Shown here piece by piece: positions 22,844-30,475 of a stretch of 64,000 nt of DNA; position 1 is the first letter of the stretch; the number at the start of each line of letters is the position of its first letter. Source of the stretch: Streptomyces sp. SKN60 (GTDB lineage Bacteria > Actinomycetota > Actinomycetes > Streptomycetales > Streptomycetaceae); contig NZ_JAHTMW010000014.1 in NCBI RefSeq assembly GCF_026236535.1, forward strand, positions 186,001 to 250,000, read 5' to 3'. Made by a program: the position numbers and the translations under genes. The notes beneath the pieces were generated by a model. That model made no database searches. It worked only from the letters and a program-made list of their open reading frames with translations, and was not told the DNA's origin.

Positions 22844-23704
22844 ATGCTCCGCTTGGGACGGCGTGAATTCGGGCCGCACGAGCCGGTGATCATGGCGATC
22901 GTGAACCGGACCCCGGACTCCTTCTACGACCAGGGGGCCACCTTCCGGGACGAGCCGGCGCTCGCGCGGGTCGAGCAGGCCGTGGCCGAGGGCGCGGCGA
23001 TCATCGACATCGGCGGGGTGAAGGCGGGCCCCGGCGAGGAGGTCACGGCCGAGGAGGAGGCGCGGCGCACGGTCGGCTTCGTGGCCGAGGTGCGGCGCCG
23101 GCACCCGGACGTGGTGATCAGCGTGGACACCTGGCGGGCGGACGTCGGCGAGGCGGTCTGCGAGGCCGGCGCGGACCTCCTGAACGACGCGTGGGGCGGG
23201 GTCGACCCGCGGCTCGCGGAGGTGGCGGCGAAGTACGGCGCGGGCCTGGTGTGCACGCACGCGGGCGGCGCGGAGCCGCGGACCCGGCCGCACCGGGTCG
23301 CGTACGAGGACGTGATGGCCGACATCCTGCGGGTCACGGTCGGGCTCGCGGAGCGGGCCGTCTCGCTGGGCGTGCGGCGCGACGGGATCATGATCGACCC
23401 GGGCCACGACTTCGGGAAGAACACCCGGCACAGCCTGGAGGCGACCCGCCGGCTCGGCGAGATGACGGAGACCGGCTGGCCGGTGCTCGTCTCGCTGTCC
23501 AACAAGGACTTCGTCGGCGAGACGCTGGACCGGCCGGTGAAGGAGCGGGTGCTCGGGACGCTGGCGACGACGGCGGTGTCGGCGTGGCTGGGGGCTCGGG
23601 TGTACCGGGTGCACGAGGTGGCGGAGACGCGGCAGGTGCTCGACATGGTGGCGACCATTGCGGGGCACCGCGAGCCGGCGGTGGCCCGGCGGGGGCTGGC
23701 GTAG
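22844..23704 (+). CDS. folP2: Dihydropteroate synthase paralogue (FolP2-like)
   Basis: A 286-residue TIM-barrel protein of the DHPS family. The family scaffold is intact: PVIMAIVNRTPDSFYDQGAT, IISVDTWRADVGEAV-like strand 3, GADLLNDAWGG, DPGHDFGKNTRHSL and a terminal ARVYRVHEV (R-x-H). However, the first loop is NRTPDSFYDQG, not the canonical NVTPDSFSDGG; the second loop reads DIGGVKAGPG where DHPS has the Thr-Arg of E/S-T-R-P-G; and SNKDFVG replaces S-R-K. The order LOG - FolP2 - DivIVA-like - TagA matches mycobacteria, where FolP2 is reported not to act as DHPS. Dihydropteroate synthesis is therefore doubtful. Confidence 0.85.
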   Translation: MLRLGRREFGPHEPVIMAIVNRTPDSFYDQGATFRDEPALARVEQAVAEGAAIIDIGGVKAGPGEEVTAEEEARRTVGFVAEVRRRHPDVVISVDTWRADVGEAVCEAGADLLNDAWGGVDPRLAEVAAKYGAGLVCTHAGGAEPRTRPHRVAYEDVMADILRVTVGLAERAVSLGVRRDGIMIDPGHDFGKNTRHSLEATRRLGEMTETGWPVLVSLSNKDFVGETLDRPVKERVLGTLATTAVSAWLGARVYRVHEVAETRQVLDMVATIAGHREPAVARRGLA

Positions 23705-23717
23705 GCGGGCGGGCCAG

Positions 23718-23740
23718 GGGGGCGCCGCAGGGGCGCCCCC
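23718..23740 (+). terminator. Terminator hairpin after the folP2-like gene
   Basis: GGGGGCGCC pairs with GGCGCCCCC, 14 bases after the stop. Confidence 0.7.
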
Positions 23741-23759
23741 GCTCAGAGCCGTACGGGCC

Positions 23760-23936
23760 CTAGGGCCTGTCCGGAAAGTAGCGTCGTCTGCCCGCAGGGC
23801 AGGGCTCGCGGTGTCTGGTGCGTGCGATCGCAAGGCGGAGGAGGGAGACATGGCTTGCCATGGCGACCGACGACAACGCGGCGAGCGTGCGTGCCAGGCG
23901 CCGCGAGCCAGGCGGGACTTTCCGGACAGGACCTAG
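23760..23936 (+). mobile_element. MITE-like hairpin element, copy 1
   Basis: The outer ends CTAGGGCCTGTCCGGAAAGT and ACTTTCCGGACAGGACCTAG form a 20-base terminal inverted repeat with one mismatch. CTAG at both ends could be a 4-base target duplication. Inside, 23803-23822 pairs with 23890-23909 (16 Watson-Crick pairs and 4 G-U pairs), and a hairpin CATGGC TT GCCATG sits at the tip (about 23849-23862). No coding sequence. Its right end supplies the TAG stop of the LOG gene. A second copy lies at 35033-35197. Confidence 0.75.
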
Positions 23937-24682
23937 CGCCCGACCTCCTTGCTCACCAGCGCCACCGCCTCGTCCACGTCGTCCGTGACGTGGAAGAGCA
24001 GCAGGTCCTGCTCGGACGCCTTGCCGCCGGCGACGACGGAGTCGCGCAGCCAGTCGACGAGGCCGCCCCAGTACTCCGTACCGAAGAGCACGATCGGGAA
24101 GCGGGTGACCTTGCGGGTCTGGACGAGGGTGAGCGCCTCGAAGAGCTCGTCGAGGGTGCCGAGTCCGCCAGGCAGGACCACGAAGCCCTGCGCGTACTTC
24201 ACGAACATCGTCTTGCGGACGAAGAAGTAGCGGAAGTTCACGCCGATGTCGACGTGCGGGTTGAGGCCCTGCTCGAAGGGCAGCTCGATGCCGAGGCCGA
24301 CCGAGATGCCCTTGGCCTCGCGGGCGCCGCGGTTGGCGGCCTCCATGGCGCCGGGGCCGCCGCCGGTGATCACCGCGAAGCCCGCCTCGACGAGGGCGCG
24401 GCCGAGCCGGACGCCCGCCGCGTACTCGGGCGAGTCCGGCTTGGTGCGGGCCGAGCCGAACACGCTGATGGCGCTGGGCAGTTCGGCGAGCGCGCCGAAG
24501 CCCTCGACGAACTCGGACTGGATCCGCATGACCCGCCAGGGGTCGGTGTGCACCCACTCCGAGTCGCCCTCGGTGTCGAGCAGCCGCTGGTCCGTGGTGC
24601 CGGCCTGCACCTGGTCACGGCGCCTGATCACCGGTCCCAGCCGCTGCTCCTCGAGCTTCTTCGGCTCTTCGGGTACGCCCAT
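23933..24682 (-). CDS. LOG family protein (TIGR00730)
   Basis: A 249-residue Rossmann-fold protein of the LOG/lysine-decarboxylase-like family. It has ISVFGSARTKPDSPEY (72-87), ITGGGPGAMEAANRGA (105-120) and the hallmark PGGLGTLDELFEAL (171-184). Family members act as cytokinin riboside 5'-monophosphate phosphoribohydrolases; the mycobacterial homologue Rv1205 makes cytokinins (recalled). Whether this enzyme works on adenylate cytokinins or other nucleotides is open. ATG 24682 gives the usual N-terminus. The stop codon TAG belongs to the end of the MITE-like element, so the original C-terminus may have been a little different. Confidence 0.9.
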   Translation of the reverse strand: MGVPEEPKKLEEQRLGPVIRRRDQVQAGTTDQRLLDTEGDSEWVHTDPWRVMRIQSEFVEGFGALAELPSAISVFGSARTKPDSPEYAAGVRLGRALVEAGFAVITGGGPGAMEAANRGAREAKGISVGLGIELPFEQGLNPHVDIGVNFRYFFVRKTMFVKYAQGFVVLPGGLGTLDELFEALTLVQTRKVTRFPIVLFGTEYWGGLVDWLRDSVVAGGKASEQDLLLFHVTDDVDEAVALVSKEVGR

Positions 24683-24790
24683 GGCCTGCTCCTCTCACCG
24701 TTCCACTGATCCACCGGGGTCGATCTTCCGGTCCGGTCAGGGTAGGTCCACCGAGGTGACGAAAAGCGGAATTACAGGAATCATCGGGAA

Positions 24791-25921
24791 TCATTCCGTC
24801 AGCCAGTCGCGGAGCCGCGCCTCGCAGTGGTGGATCCGCTCGACGTGCACGTGCTCGTCGCGCTTGTGCGCGTAGAGCGGGTCGCCCGGCCCGTAGTTGA
24901 CGGCGGGGACGCCGAGCGCGCTGAAGCGGGCGACGTCGGTCCAGCCGAACTTGGGCATGGCGCTGCCGCCGACCGCCTTCATGAAGGCCGCGGCGGCCGG
25001 GTGGGAGAGACCGGGCAGCGCGCCGGGGCTCTCGTCGTCGACCTCGATCGACGTGACGCCGCAGTCCGCGAAGACCTCGTGGACGTGGGCGAGGGCCTGG
25101 GCGATCGAGAGGTCGGGGGCGAAGCGGTAGTTGACGGTGACCACGCACTCGTCGGGGATGACGTTGGTGGCGACGCCGCCCTCGATGCCGACCGCGTTGA
25201 GGCCCTCGTGGTACTCCAGGCCGTCGATGACCGGCTTGCGCGGCTCGTACGCGGCGAGCCGGGCCAGGATCGGGGCGGCGGCGTGGATGGCGTTGGCGCC
25301 CATCCAGGAGCGCGCGGAGTGGGCCCGCTCACCGGCCGTGCGCAGCTTGACCCGCAGCGTGCCCTGGCAGCCGCCCTCGACCTGCCCGAAGGAGGGCTCC
25401 AGGAGCACGGCGAAGTCGCCGGCGAGCCAGTCGGGGTGCGCGTCGGCGATCTTGCCGAGGCCGTTGAGGTGGGCGGCGACCTCCTCGTTGTCGTAGAAGA
25501 CGAAGGTGAGGTCGCGGTTGGGCGCGGGGACGGTGGCGGCGATCCGCAGCTGGACGGCGACGCCGGACTTCATGTCGGAGGTGCCGCAGCCCCACAGGAC
25601 GCCGTCGGCGTCGAGCCGCGAGGGCACGTTGTCGGCGATCGGCACGGTGTCGATGTGTCCGGCGAGGACGACGCGCTCGGGGTGGCCGAGGTTCGTGCGG
25701 GCCACCACGTTGTTGCCGTGGCGGTCGACGGTGAGGTGGGGCAGGCCGCGCAGGGCGCGCTCGATCGCGTCGGCGAGCGGCTGCTCGGTTCCGCTGACGG
25801 AGGGGATGTCGACCAGGGCGGCGGTCAGCGCGGCGCCGTCGAGCGAGAGGTCCAGCGAGGGAGCCGGAGCGGGGGTCGTCGAGGGGGCCGGAGCGGGTTC
25901 CGAAGCAGCGGTGTCAGCCAT
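24791..25921 (-). CDS. dapE: Succinyl-diaminopimelate desuccinylase
   Basis: A 376-residue M20 metallopeptidase-family enzyme. It splits N-succinyl-LL-diaminopimelate into succinate and LL-diaminopimelate for lysine and peptidoglycan. Visible metal ligands are His89 in LAGHIDTVP, Asp116 in GTSDMKSG and the Glu pair in YDNEEVAA (146-147). The dimerisation lid includes ERAHSARSWMGANAIHAAAP. The N-terminal 25 residues are a Pro/Ala linker that looks dispensable; a later start is possible but no better codon with a ribosome site is obvious. dapC lies 2 kb away, so two succinylase-pathway genes share the block, but dapD does not. Confidence 0.93.
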   Translation of the reverse strand: MADTAASEPAPAPSTTPAPAPSLDLSLDGAALTAALVDIPSVSGTEQPLADAIERALRGLPHLTVDRHGNNVVARTNLGHPERVVLAGHIDTVPIADNVPSRLDADGVLWGCGTSDMKSGVAVQLRIAATVPAPNRDLTFVFYDNEEVAAHLNGLGKIADAHPDWLAGDFAVLLEPSFGQVEGGCQGTLRVKLRTAGERAHSARSWMGANAIHAAAPILARLAAYEPRKPVIDGLEYHEGLNAVGIEGGVATNVIPDECVVTVNYRFAPDLSIAQALAHVHEVFADCGVTSIEVDDESPGALPGLSHPAAAAFMKAVGGSAMPKFGWTDVARFSALGVPAVNYGPGDPLYAHKRDEHVHVERIHHCEARLRDWLTE

Positions 25922-25946
25922 GTGTCGACCCTAACGCGGCCTCCAG

Positions 25947-25952
25947 TACGGT
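25947..25952 (+). promoter_or_regulatory. -10 box of a probable leaderless transcript
   Basis: TACGGT ends 7 bases before GTG 25960 and overlaps the alternative GTG 25951, which argues against that start. Confidence 0.45.
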
Positions 25953-25959
25953 GGGGCGC

Positions 25960-26889
25960 GTGTCCGAGCCCACCCGCCCCTCCCGTCCCGCCCGCCACGG
26001 CCGCGCCGTCCGGTTCACGGCGGGCCTCGCCGTGCTTCTCGGCCTGGTCGCATACGTGACGGTGCACTACGTCACGGGCAGTAAGGGGGCGCCCCGGTGC
26101 ACCATCGGAAGCGGGTCGAACCGGTACGAATTCACCCCGGAGCAGGCGTCGAACGCCGCGACGATCGCGGCCGTGGGCACCGGCCGGGGGCTCCCGGAGC
26201 GCGCGGTGACGATCGCGCTCGCGACCGCGCTGCAGGAATCGGGGCTGCGGAACATCGAGCACGGCGACCGCGACTCGCTCGGGCTGTTCCAGCAGCGCCC
26301 GTCGATGGGCTGGGGCACGCCGGAGCAGATCCTCGACCCCGTGTACTCCTCGGGGAAGTTCTACGAAGGCCTGGAGAAGGTTCCGGGCTATTCGCGGCTG
26401 CCGCTGACGGTGGCGGCGCAGAAGGTGCAGCGCAGCGGTTTCCCGCAGGCGTACGCGAAGCACGAGCCGGACGCCACGCTCCTCTCGGCGGCCCTGACCG
26501 GCCGCGCGCCGGCCGCGCTCGCCTGCACGGCGGACGTCCGGGAGGGCCGCCCCGGCGACCCCTCCCGGGTCCGTGCCGAGCTGATCCGCGCCTTCGGCGA
26601 GGAGACAGCCCCCAAGGGCGTCACGGCGGGCGCCGGCGCCGCCGGGGCCGACGCGGCCACTCCGCCGGCCGTGGAACTCTCGGTCCCGGTCCGCCCCACC
26701 GGCGCCCGGCGCGACCAGCGCGGCTGGGAACTCGCCCAGTGGGCGGTCGCCCGCGCCGACGACCTCCGCATCGCGGAGGTCTCCTACGGCGACCGCACCT
26801 GGATCGCGGACGACGCCTCGGGCGACTGGACCCCGGCCGGCCCGCACGCCACGGACGGCTCGACGGTCCGGCTCCGCCTGGCCCGCTGA
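25960..26889 (+). CDS. Membrane-anchored protein with lysozyme-like domain
   Basis: A 309-residue protein with one N-terminal membrane helix (FTAGLAVLLGLVAYVTVHYV), the rest probably extracytoplasmic. Residues about 50-150 resemble a degraded transglycosylase or lysozyme-like fold: TIALATALQESGLRNIEHGD, SLGLFQQRPSMGWGTPEQIL and a Glu in ALQESG in the catalytic position. A C-terminal region (WELAQWAVARADDLRIAEVS, YGDRTWIADDASGDWTP) is also conserved-looking. It may act on peptidoglycan; this is inference from the QESG...GLFQQRP pattern. Start chosen by the -10 box; GTG 25951 is the alternative. Confidence 0.75.
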   Translation: MSEPTRPSRPARHGRAVRFTAGLAVLLGLVAYVTVHYVTGSKGAPRCTIGSGSNRYEFTPEQASNAATIAAVGTGRGLPERAVTIALATALQESGLRNIEHGDRDSLGLFQQRPSMGWGTPEQILDPVYSSGKFYEGLEKVPGYSRLPLTVAAQKVQRSGFPQAYAKHEPDATLLSAALTGRAPAALACTADVREGRPGDPSRVRAELIRAFGEETAPKGVTAGAGAAGADAATPPAVELSVPVRPTGARRDQRGWELAQWAVARADDLRIAEVSYGDRTWIADDASGDWTPAGPHATDGSTVRLRLAR

Positions 26890-27363
26890 CCCGCCGAAGG
26901 CAGCCGGGGCCGCTGACGCCGGGCCCCGGTCCGGCGCAGGGCCCGTCGGCCGACGCCTGGCAGGCGCCCCGGGCCACGCCACGGGCGCGGTCTGCCGGTG
27001 CCTCCCGGCAAGCCCGCTACCGGCACGCCGGCCGCTCGGAAGGAAGCGGGCACCCGACACCCCGCACCGCACCTGCTCCCCCATCGCTCGCCCGTACGAC
27101 CGGTCCCCCGGACGTGTCATGCGGTCGGCGCGGCGCCGAGTGCTTGAGCGAGCCGCCCCCGACCCCCACCCCGCCTCTGCAAGATCCTTGCGGTGCAAGG
27201 GGAGTGACGGTTCAGCAGCTACGTCCGTCCGGCCACCTTCGTCCGGTTTCCTCCCCGCCCGACAATCGTACGCATTACCCAGTCTTTACCTTCGGCGTCC
27301 GCAACCTCCCCCGCCCCGGGGCCGGTTGTCACCGCGTACACGTCCTCTCGTCGAAGGAGCACC
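26890..27363 (+). other. 474-base intergenic region
   Basis: No gene is seen on either strand. A small inverted repeat CTTGC GGT GCAAG occurs near 27185. The last 80 bases are less GC-rich (CGCATTACCCAGTCTTTACC near 27270) and probably hold the promoter of the secreted-protein gene. Confidence 0.4.
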
Positions 27364-27738
27364 ATGTCCCTCCCCCTGACCCGTCGGATCGCCCGCGCCG
27401 CCCTGATCGTCGCGGCCGGAGCAGCCCCCGTGGTCGCGGCGGCCGGCACCGCGAGCGCCGCGGAACCGTCGCTCGCGCCGGCCGGCGCGCTGACGGGTCT
27501 GACCTCCCTGGACAAGGCCGGTGCCGAGGGCGCCCTCGGCACCGCGACCGAGACCGCGACCGGCGTCGCGAACAAGGTGCCCGCCGCGCAGAAGGTCACC
27601 GGCGCCACCGGCCAGGCGACCGACACCGTCGGCCAGACCACGGGCGCCGTCACCGAGAAGGCCGAGGCCCCGACGGGCGGCGCGCTCGGCGGCCTGCCCA
27701 CCGGCCAGCTGATGGGCGGCCTGCCGATCGGCGGCTGA
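27364..27738 (+). CDS. Small secreted Ala/Gly/Thr-rich protein
   Basis: A 124-residue protein with a classical Sec signal peptide (MSLPLTRRIARAALIVAAGA, cleavage near ASA|AEP). The mature part is low in complexity: TSLDKAGAEGALGTATETAT, KVTGATGQATDTVGQTTGAV, ending GGLPTGQLMGGLPIGG. ATG 27364 has a strong Shine-Dalgarno (GAAGGAG). No enzyme motif. It resembles small cell-wall-associated proteins of Streptomyces whose roles are unknown. Followed by a very strong palindromic terminator. Confidence 0.8.
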   Translation: MSLPLTRRIARAALIVAAGAAPVVAAAGTASAAEPSLAPAGALTGLTSLDKAGAEGALGTATETATGVANKVPAAQKVTGATGQATDTVGQTTGAVTEKAEAPTGGALGGLPTGQLMGGLPIGG

Positions 27739-27770
27739 CCCCGGCCACGGGCGCACCGTCGCCGCACACC

Positions 27771-27807
27771 CGAAGGCCCCGGAGAGCACTGCTCTCCGGG
27801 GCCTTCG
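27771..27807. terminator. Bidirectional terminator, perfect 18-base-pair palindrome
   Basis: CGAAGGCCCCGGAGAGCA and its exact complement around a single central base, between the convergent secreted-protein gene and dapC. Confidence 0.9.
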
Positions 27808-27824
27808 CCACGCTTTCGGCGCCG

Positions 27825-28925
27825 TCAGCCCAGCCGCTTCACGGCCGCCTCGACCCGCTCGTCGGTCGCCGTGAACGCCACCCGCACGAACCGCTCCCCG
27901 GCCTCGCCGTAGAAGTCGCCGGGCGCCACCAGGATGCCCTTCTCCGCCAGGTACGCCACCGTCTCCCAGCACGGCTCGTCCCGCGTCACCCACAGGTACA
28001 GGCTGGCCTCGCTGTGCTCGACCCGGAAGCCGTGCGCCTCCAGGGCCGTCCGCAGCGCCGCGCGCCGCGCCGCGTACCGCTCGCGCTGCTCCGCCACGTG
28101 CGCGTCGTCGCCGAGCGCGGCCACCGTCGCGGCCTGGACCGGCGCGGCGGTCATCATGCCGCCGTGCTTGCGGATCTGCAGCAGCTCGCCGAGGACCGCC
28201 GGGTCGCCGGCGACGAACGCCGCCCGGTAGCCCGCCAGGTTGGAGCGCTTGGACAGCGAGTGGACGGCGACGATCCCCTCGTACGAGCCACCGCAGACGT
28301 CCGGGTGCAGCACCGAGACCGGCTCGGCCTCCCAGCCCAGCTCCAGGTAGCACTCGTCGGAGAAGACGAGCACGCCGTGCTCGCGCGCCCACGCCACGAT
28401 CCGGGCCAGCTCGTCCTTGCCGAGGACCTTGCCGGTCGGGTTGGACGGGGAGTTGAGCCACAGCAGCTTCAGACCGGCCGGGTCGAGGTCCGTGGTCGGG
28501 TCGTCGTAGACGACGGGGGTGGCGCCGCACAGCCGCGCGCCCACCTCGTACGTCGGGTAGGCGAGCCGCGGGTACGCCACGACGTCACCCGCCCCGAGCC
28601 CCAGCTGGGTCGGCAGCCAGGCCACCAGCTCCTTGGAGCCGACCACCGGCAGCACGTTCTCGTGGGCGAAGCCGACCGCGCCCAGGCGCCGCTCGCACCA
28701 GCCGCTGATCGCGTCGCGCAGCGCGGCCGTGCCCCACACCGTGGGATAGCCCGGCGAGTCCGCCGCCGCCACCAGGGCCTCCTGGATCAGCGCGGGGACC
28801 GGGTCGACCGGGGTGCCCACGGACAGGTCCACGATGCCGTCCGGGTGGGCGGCGGCGGTCGCCTTGTAGGGCTCCAGCTTGTCCCAGGGGAAGACGGGCA
28901 GGCGCGAAGAGACGGGGGCGCTCAC
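27825..28925 (-). CDS. dapC: Succinyldiaminopimelate aminotransferase
   Basis: A 366-residue fold-type I PLP enzyme that transaminates N-succinyl-2-amino-6-ketopimelate in the lysine/peptidoglycan pathway. It has SSRLPVFPWDKLEPYKATAA at the N-terminus, LWLNSPSNPTGKVLGKDELA, FSDECYLELGWE and the PLP-lysine region HSLSKRSNLAGYRAAF. I choose GTG 28925 (VSAPVSSRLP), because GAGGAA directly abuts the other GTG (28937) and is too close to serve it. The neighbouring 7Fe ferredoxin gene upstream on the same strand is the mycobacterial arrangement (fdxC-dapC) too. Confidence 0.92.
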   Translation of the reverse strand: MSAPVSSRLPVFPWDKLEPYKATAAAHPDGIVDLSVGTPVDPVPALIQEALVAAADSPGYPTVWGTAALRDAISGWCERRLGAVGFAHENVLPVVGSKELVAWLPTQLGLGAGDVVAYPRLAYPTYEVGARLCGATPVVYDDPTTDLDPAGLKLLWLNSPSNPTGKVLGKDELARIVAWAREHGVLVFSDECYLELGWEAEPVSVLHPDVCGGSYEGIVAVHSLSKRSNLAGYRAAFVAGDPAVLGELLQIRKHGGMMTAAPVQAATVAALGDDAHVAEQRERYAARRAALRTALEAHGFRVEHSEASLYLWVTRDEPCWETVAYLAEKGILVAPGDFYGEAGERFVRVAFTATDERVEAAVKRLG

Positions 28926-28962
28926 GGTGGGGCTCACTTCCTCGTACGTACGGAGAACACAA

Positions 28963-28999
28963 CGGTCCCGTACAGCGGCGGCGACGCCGTACGGGACCG
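28963..28999 (-). terminator. Terminator hairpin after ferredoxin gene
   Basis: CGGTCCCGTAC pairs with GTACGGGACCG. It lies between the ferredoxin stop and the dapC start, so dapC probably has its own promoter or depends on read-through. Confidence 0.7.
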
Positions 29000-29028
29000 A
29001 GGGTGGTGGATCAGTGGTGATCGTCCGA

Positions 29029-29349
29029 TCAGCCGTTCTGCGGAGGCAGGGCGGCGATGAAGGGGTGGTCGCGCTCGATCAGGCCGAGCTTGGAGGCGCC
29101 ACCGGGCGAGCCGAGCTCGTCGAAGAACTCGACGTTCGCCTTGTAGTAGTCCTTCCACTCCTCCGGGGTGTCGTCCTCGTAGAAGATCGCCTCTACCGGA
29201 CACACCGGCTCACAGGCCCCACAGTCGACGCACTCGTCCGGGTGGATGTACAAGGACCGCTGGCCCTCGTAGATGCAGTCGACGGGGCACTCCTCGATGC
29301 ACGCCTTGTCCTTGACGTCGACACAAGGCTGCGCGATGACGTAGGTCAC
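29029..29349 (-). CDS. fdxA: 7Fe ferredoxin
   Basis: A 106-residue ferredoxin. The clusters are read from VIAQPCVDVKDKACIEECPV (Cys9, Cys17, Cys21), CIYEG (Cys25) and DECVDCGACEPVCPVEAI (Cys40, 43, 46, 50). The spacing Cys-x7-Cys is that of [3Fe-4S][4Fe-4S] ferredoxins. GTG 29349 is preceded by GAGGAAC. Proteins of this type donate electrons to cytochromes P450 and other oxidoreductases. A GNAT gene is divergent from it. Confidence 0.93.
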   Translation of the reverse strand: MTYVIAQPCVDVKDKACIEECPVDCIYEGQRSLYIHPDECVDCGACEPVCPVEAIFYEDDTPEEWKDYYKANVEFFDELGSPGGASKLGLIERDHPFIAALPPQNG

Positions 29350-29410
29350 GCTGTCGTTCCTCCTCGATAGGGCTGGTCTGCGCGGGAGCGCGGTGTCGTC
29401 GATGCCCGCC

Positions 29411-29416
29411 CCTAGT
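29411..29416 (+). promoter_or_regulatory. Candidate -10 box for the GNAT gene
   Basis: TAGTAT lies about 45 bases before GTG 29462, which has GGAGGGG upstream. Confidence 0.35.
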
Positions 29417-29461
29417 ATCTCCGTTCTTGGGGACGATCCGAACAGGAGGGGCGCAGAAGCT

Positions 29462-30475
29462 GTGGAATTCACCGGTGGAGGACGGCTCGAGGTCCGCATT
29501 ACGGCGGCTGACGTGGGAAAACGCGTCTCTGTTCGGTACGTGACGGAGTCGGCCGCCCCGGGTGAGAAGTTCACCGACGCGGTCGGGGTTCTCACATCAT
29601 GGGACGCGGGTGTGCTGCTGATCACACGCAGGACCGGCGAAGCCGTCCGGATCGCGGAATCCGCCCTCGTCGCCGGCAAGACCGTCCCCGCCGCCCCGGC
29701 CCGCCGCCGGGGTCCCGCGGCCGGCTTCCCCGAGCTCGCCCGCGCCGCCGCGCGCGCCTGGCCGCCCCTGGAGAGCGAGCCGCTCGGCGAGTGGACCCTG
29801 CGGGCCGCCGCCGGATTCACCCGCCGGGCCAACTCCGTGCTGCCGCTGGGCGATCCGGGCCTCCCGCTCGACGCCGCGCTCGAGCGGGTACGGGACTGGT
29901 ACGCGGCCCGCGGCCTGCCCGCGTACATCCAGACCGCGACCGGCGCGGCGGACACCCAGGAGCTGCTGAGCGCGGAACTCGACCGGCGCGGCTGGACCCG
30001 CGAGGTCACCGCCGGGCTGCGGATCGCGGCGCTCGCCCCGATCGGCGACCTGGACGCCGACATCTCGGCGGTACGGGTCGGGCGCGGCTTCGACGAGGCC
30101 TGGCTGCGCCGCTACCAGCGCTTCGGCGAGCCGGGCCCGCACGTCACGAAGGTGCTCGGCGGCGGGCCGAGTGTGTGGTTCGCGTCCATACCGGGCACGG
30201 AAGACAACGCGGGGGCCGTGCCGGCGGCGATCGGGCGCCTCGTCGTGGACGGCCGCTGGGCCGGCTTCATGGCGGTCGAGGTCGCCCCGGAGCAGCGGCG
30301 CCGGGGCATGGCGAGCTCCGTCATGACCGCGCTCGCCCGCAAGGCCCTCGACGAGGGCGCGTCGGCGGCCTGGCTCCAGGTGGAGTCGGACAACCACGGC
30401 GCGCGGGCGCTGTACGACGGGATGGGCTTCACCACCCATCACCACTACCACCACTACCGATGGACGGGCGCATGA
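29462..30475 (+). CDS. GNAT family N-acetyltransferase
   Basis: A 337-residue protein. GTG 29462 follows GGAGGGG. The N-terminal 75 residues (VEFTGGGRLEVRITAADVGK, FTDAVGVLTSWDAGVLLITR) look like a small SH3-like beta-domain. The C-terminal part is a GNAT acetyltransferase: WAGFMAVEVAPEQRRRGMAS (acetyl-CoA loop Q/RxxGxA) and WLQVESDNHGARALYDGMGF. The very end is naturally histidine-rich (TTHHHYHHYRWTGA). The substrate is unknown. ATGA overlap couples it to the next gene. Confidence 0.87.
   Translation: MEFTGGGRLEVRITAADVGKRVSVRYVTESAAPGEKFTDAVGVLTSWDAGVLLITRRTGEAVRIAESALVAGKTVPAAPARRRGPAAGFPELARAAARAWPPLESEPLGEWTLRAAAGFTRRANSVLPLGDPGLPLDAALERVRDWYAARGLPAYIQTATGAADTQELLSAELDRRGWTREVTAGLRIAALAPIGDLDADISAVRVGRGFDEAWLRRYQRFGEPGPHVTKVLGGGPSVWFASIPGTEDNAGAVPAAIGRLVVDGRWAGFMAVEVAPEQRRRGMASSVMTALARKALDEGASAAWLQVESDNHGARALYDGMGFTTHHHYHHYRWTGA

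Noticed and set aside
30430..30470. Histidine-rich end of the GNAT protein as a metal-binding site or cloning tag
   Set aside because: The pattern THHHYHHYRW is a variant of the usual final strand of GNAT proteins and is continuous with native sequence.
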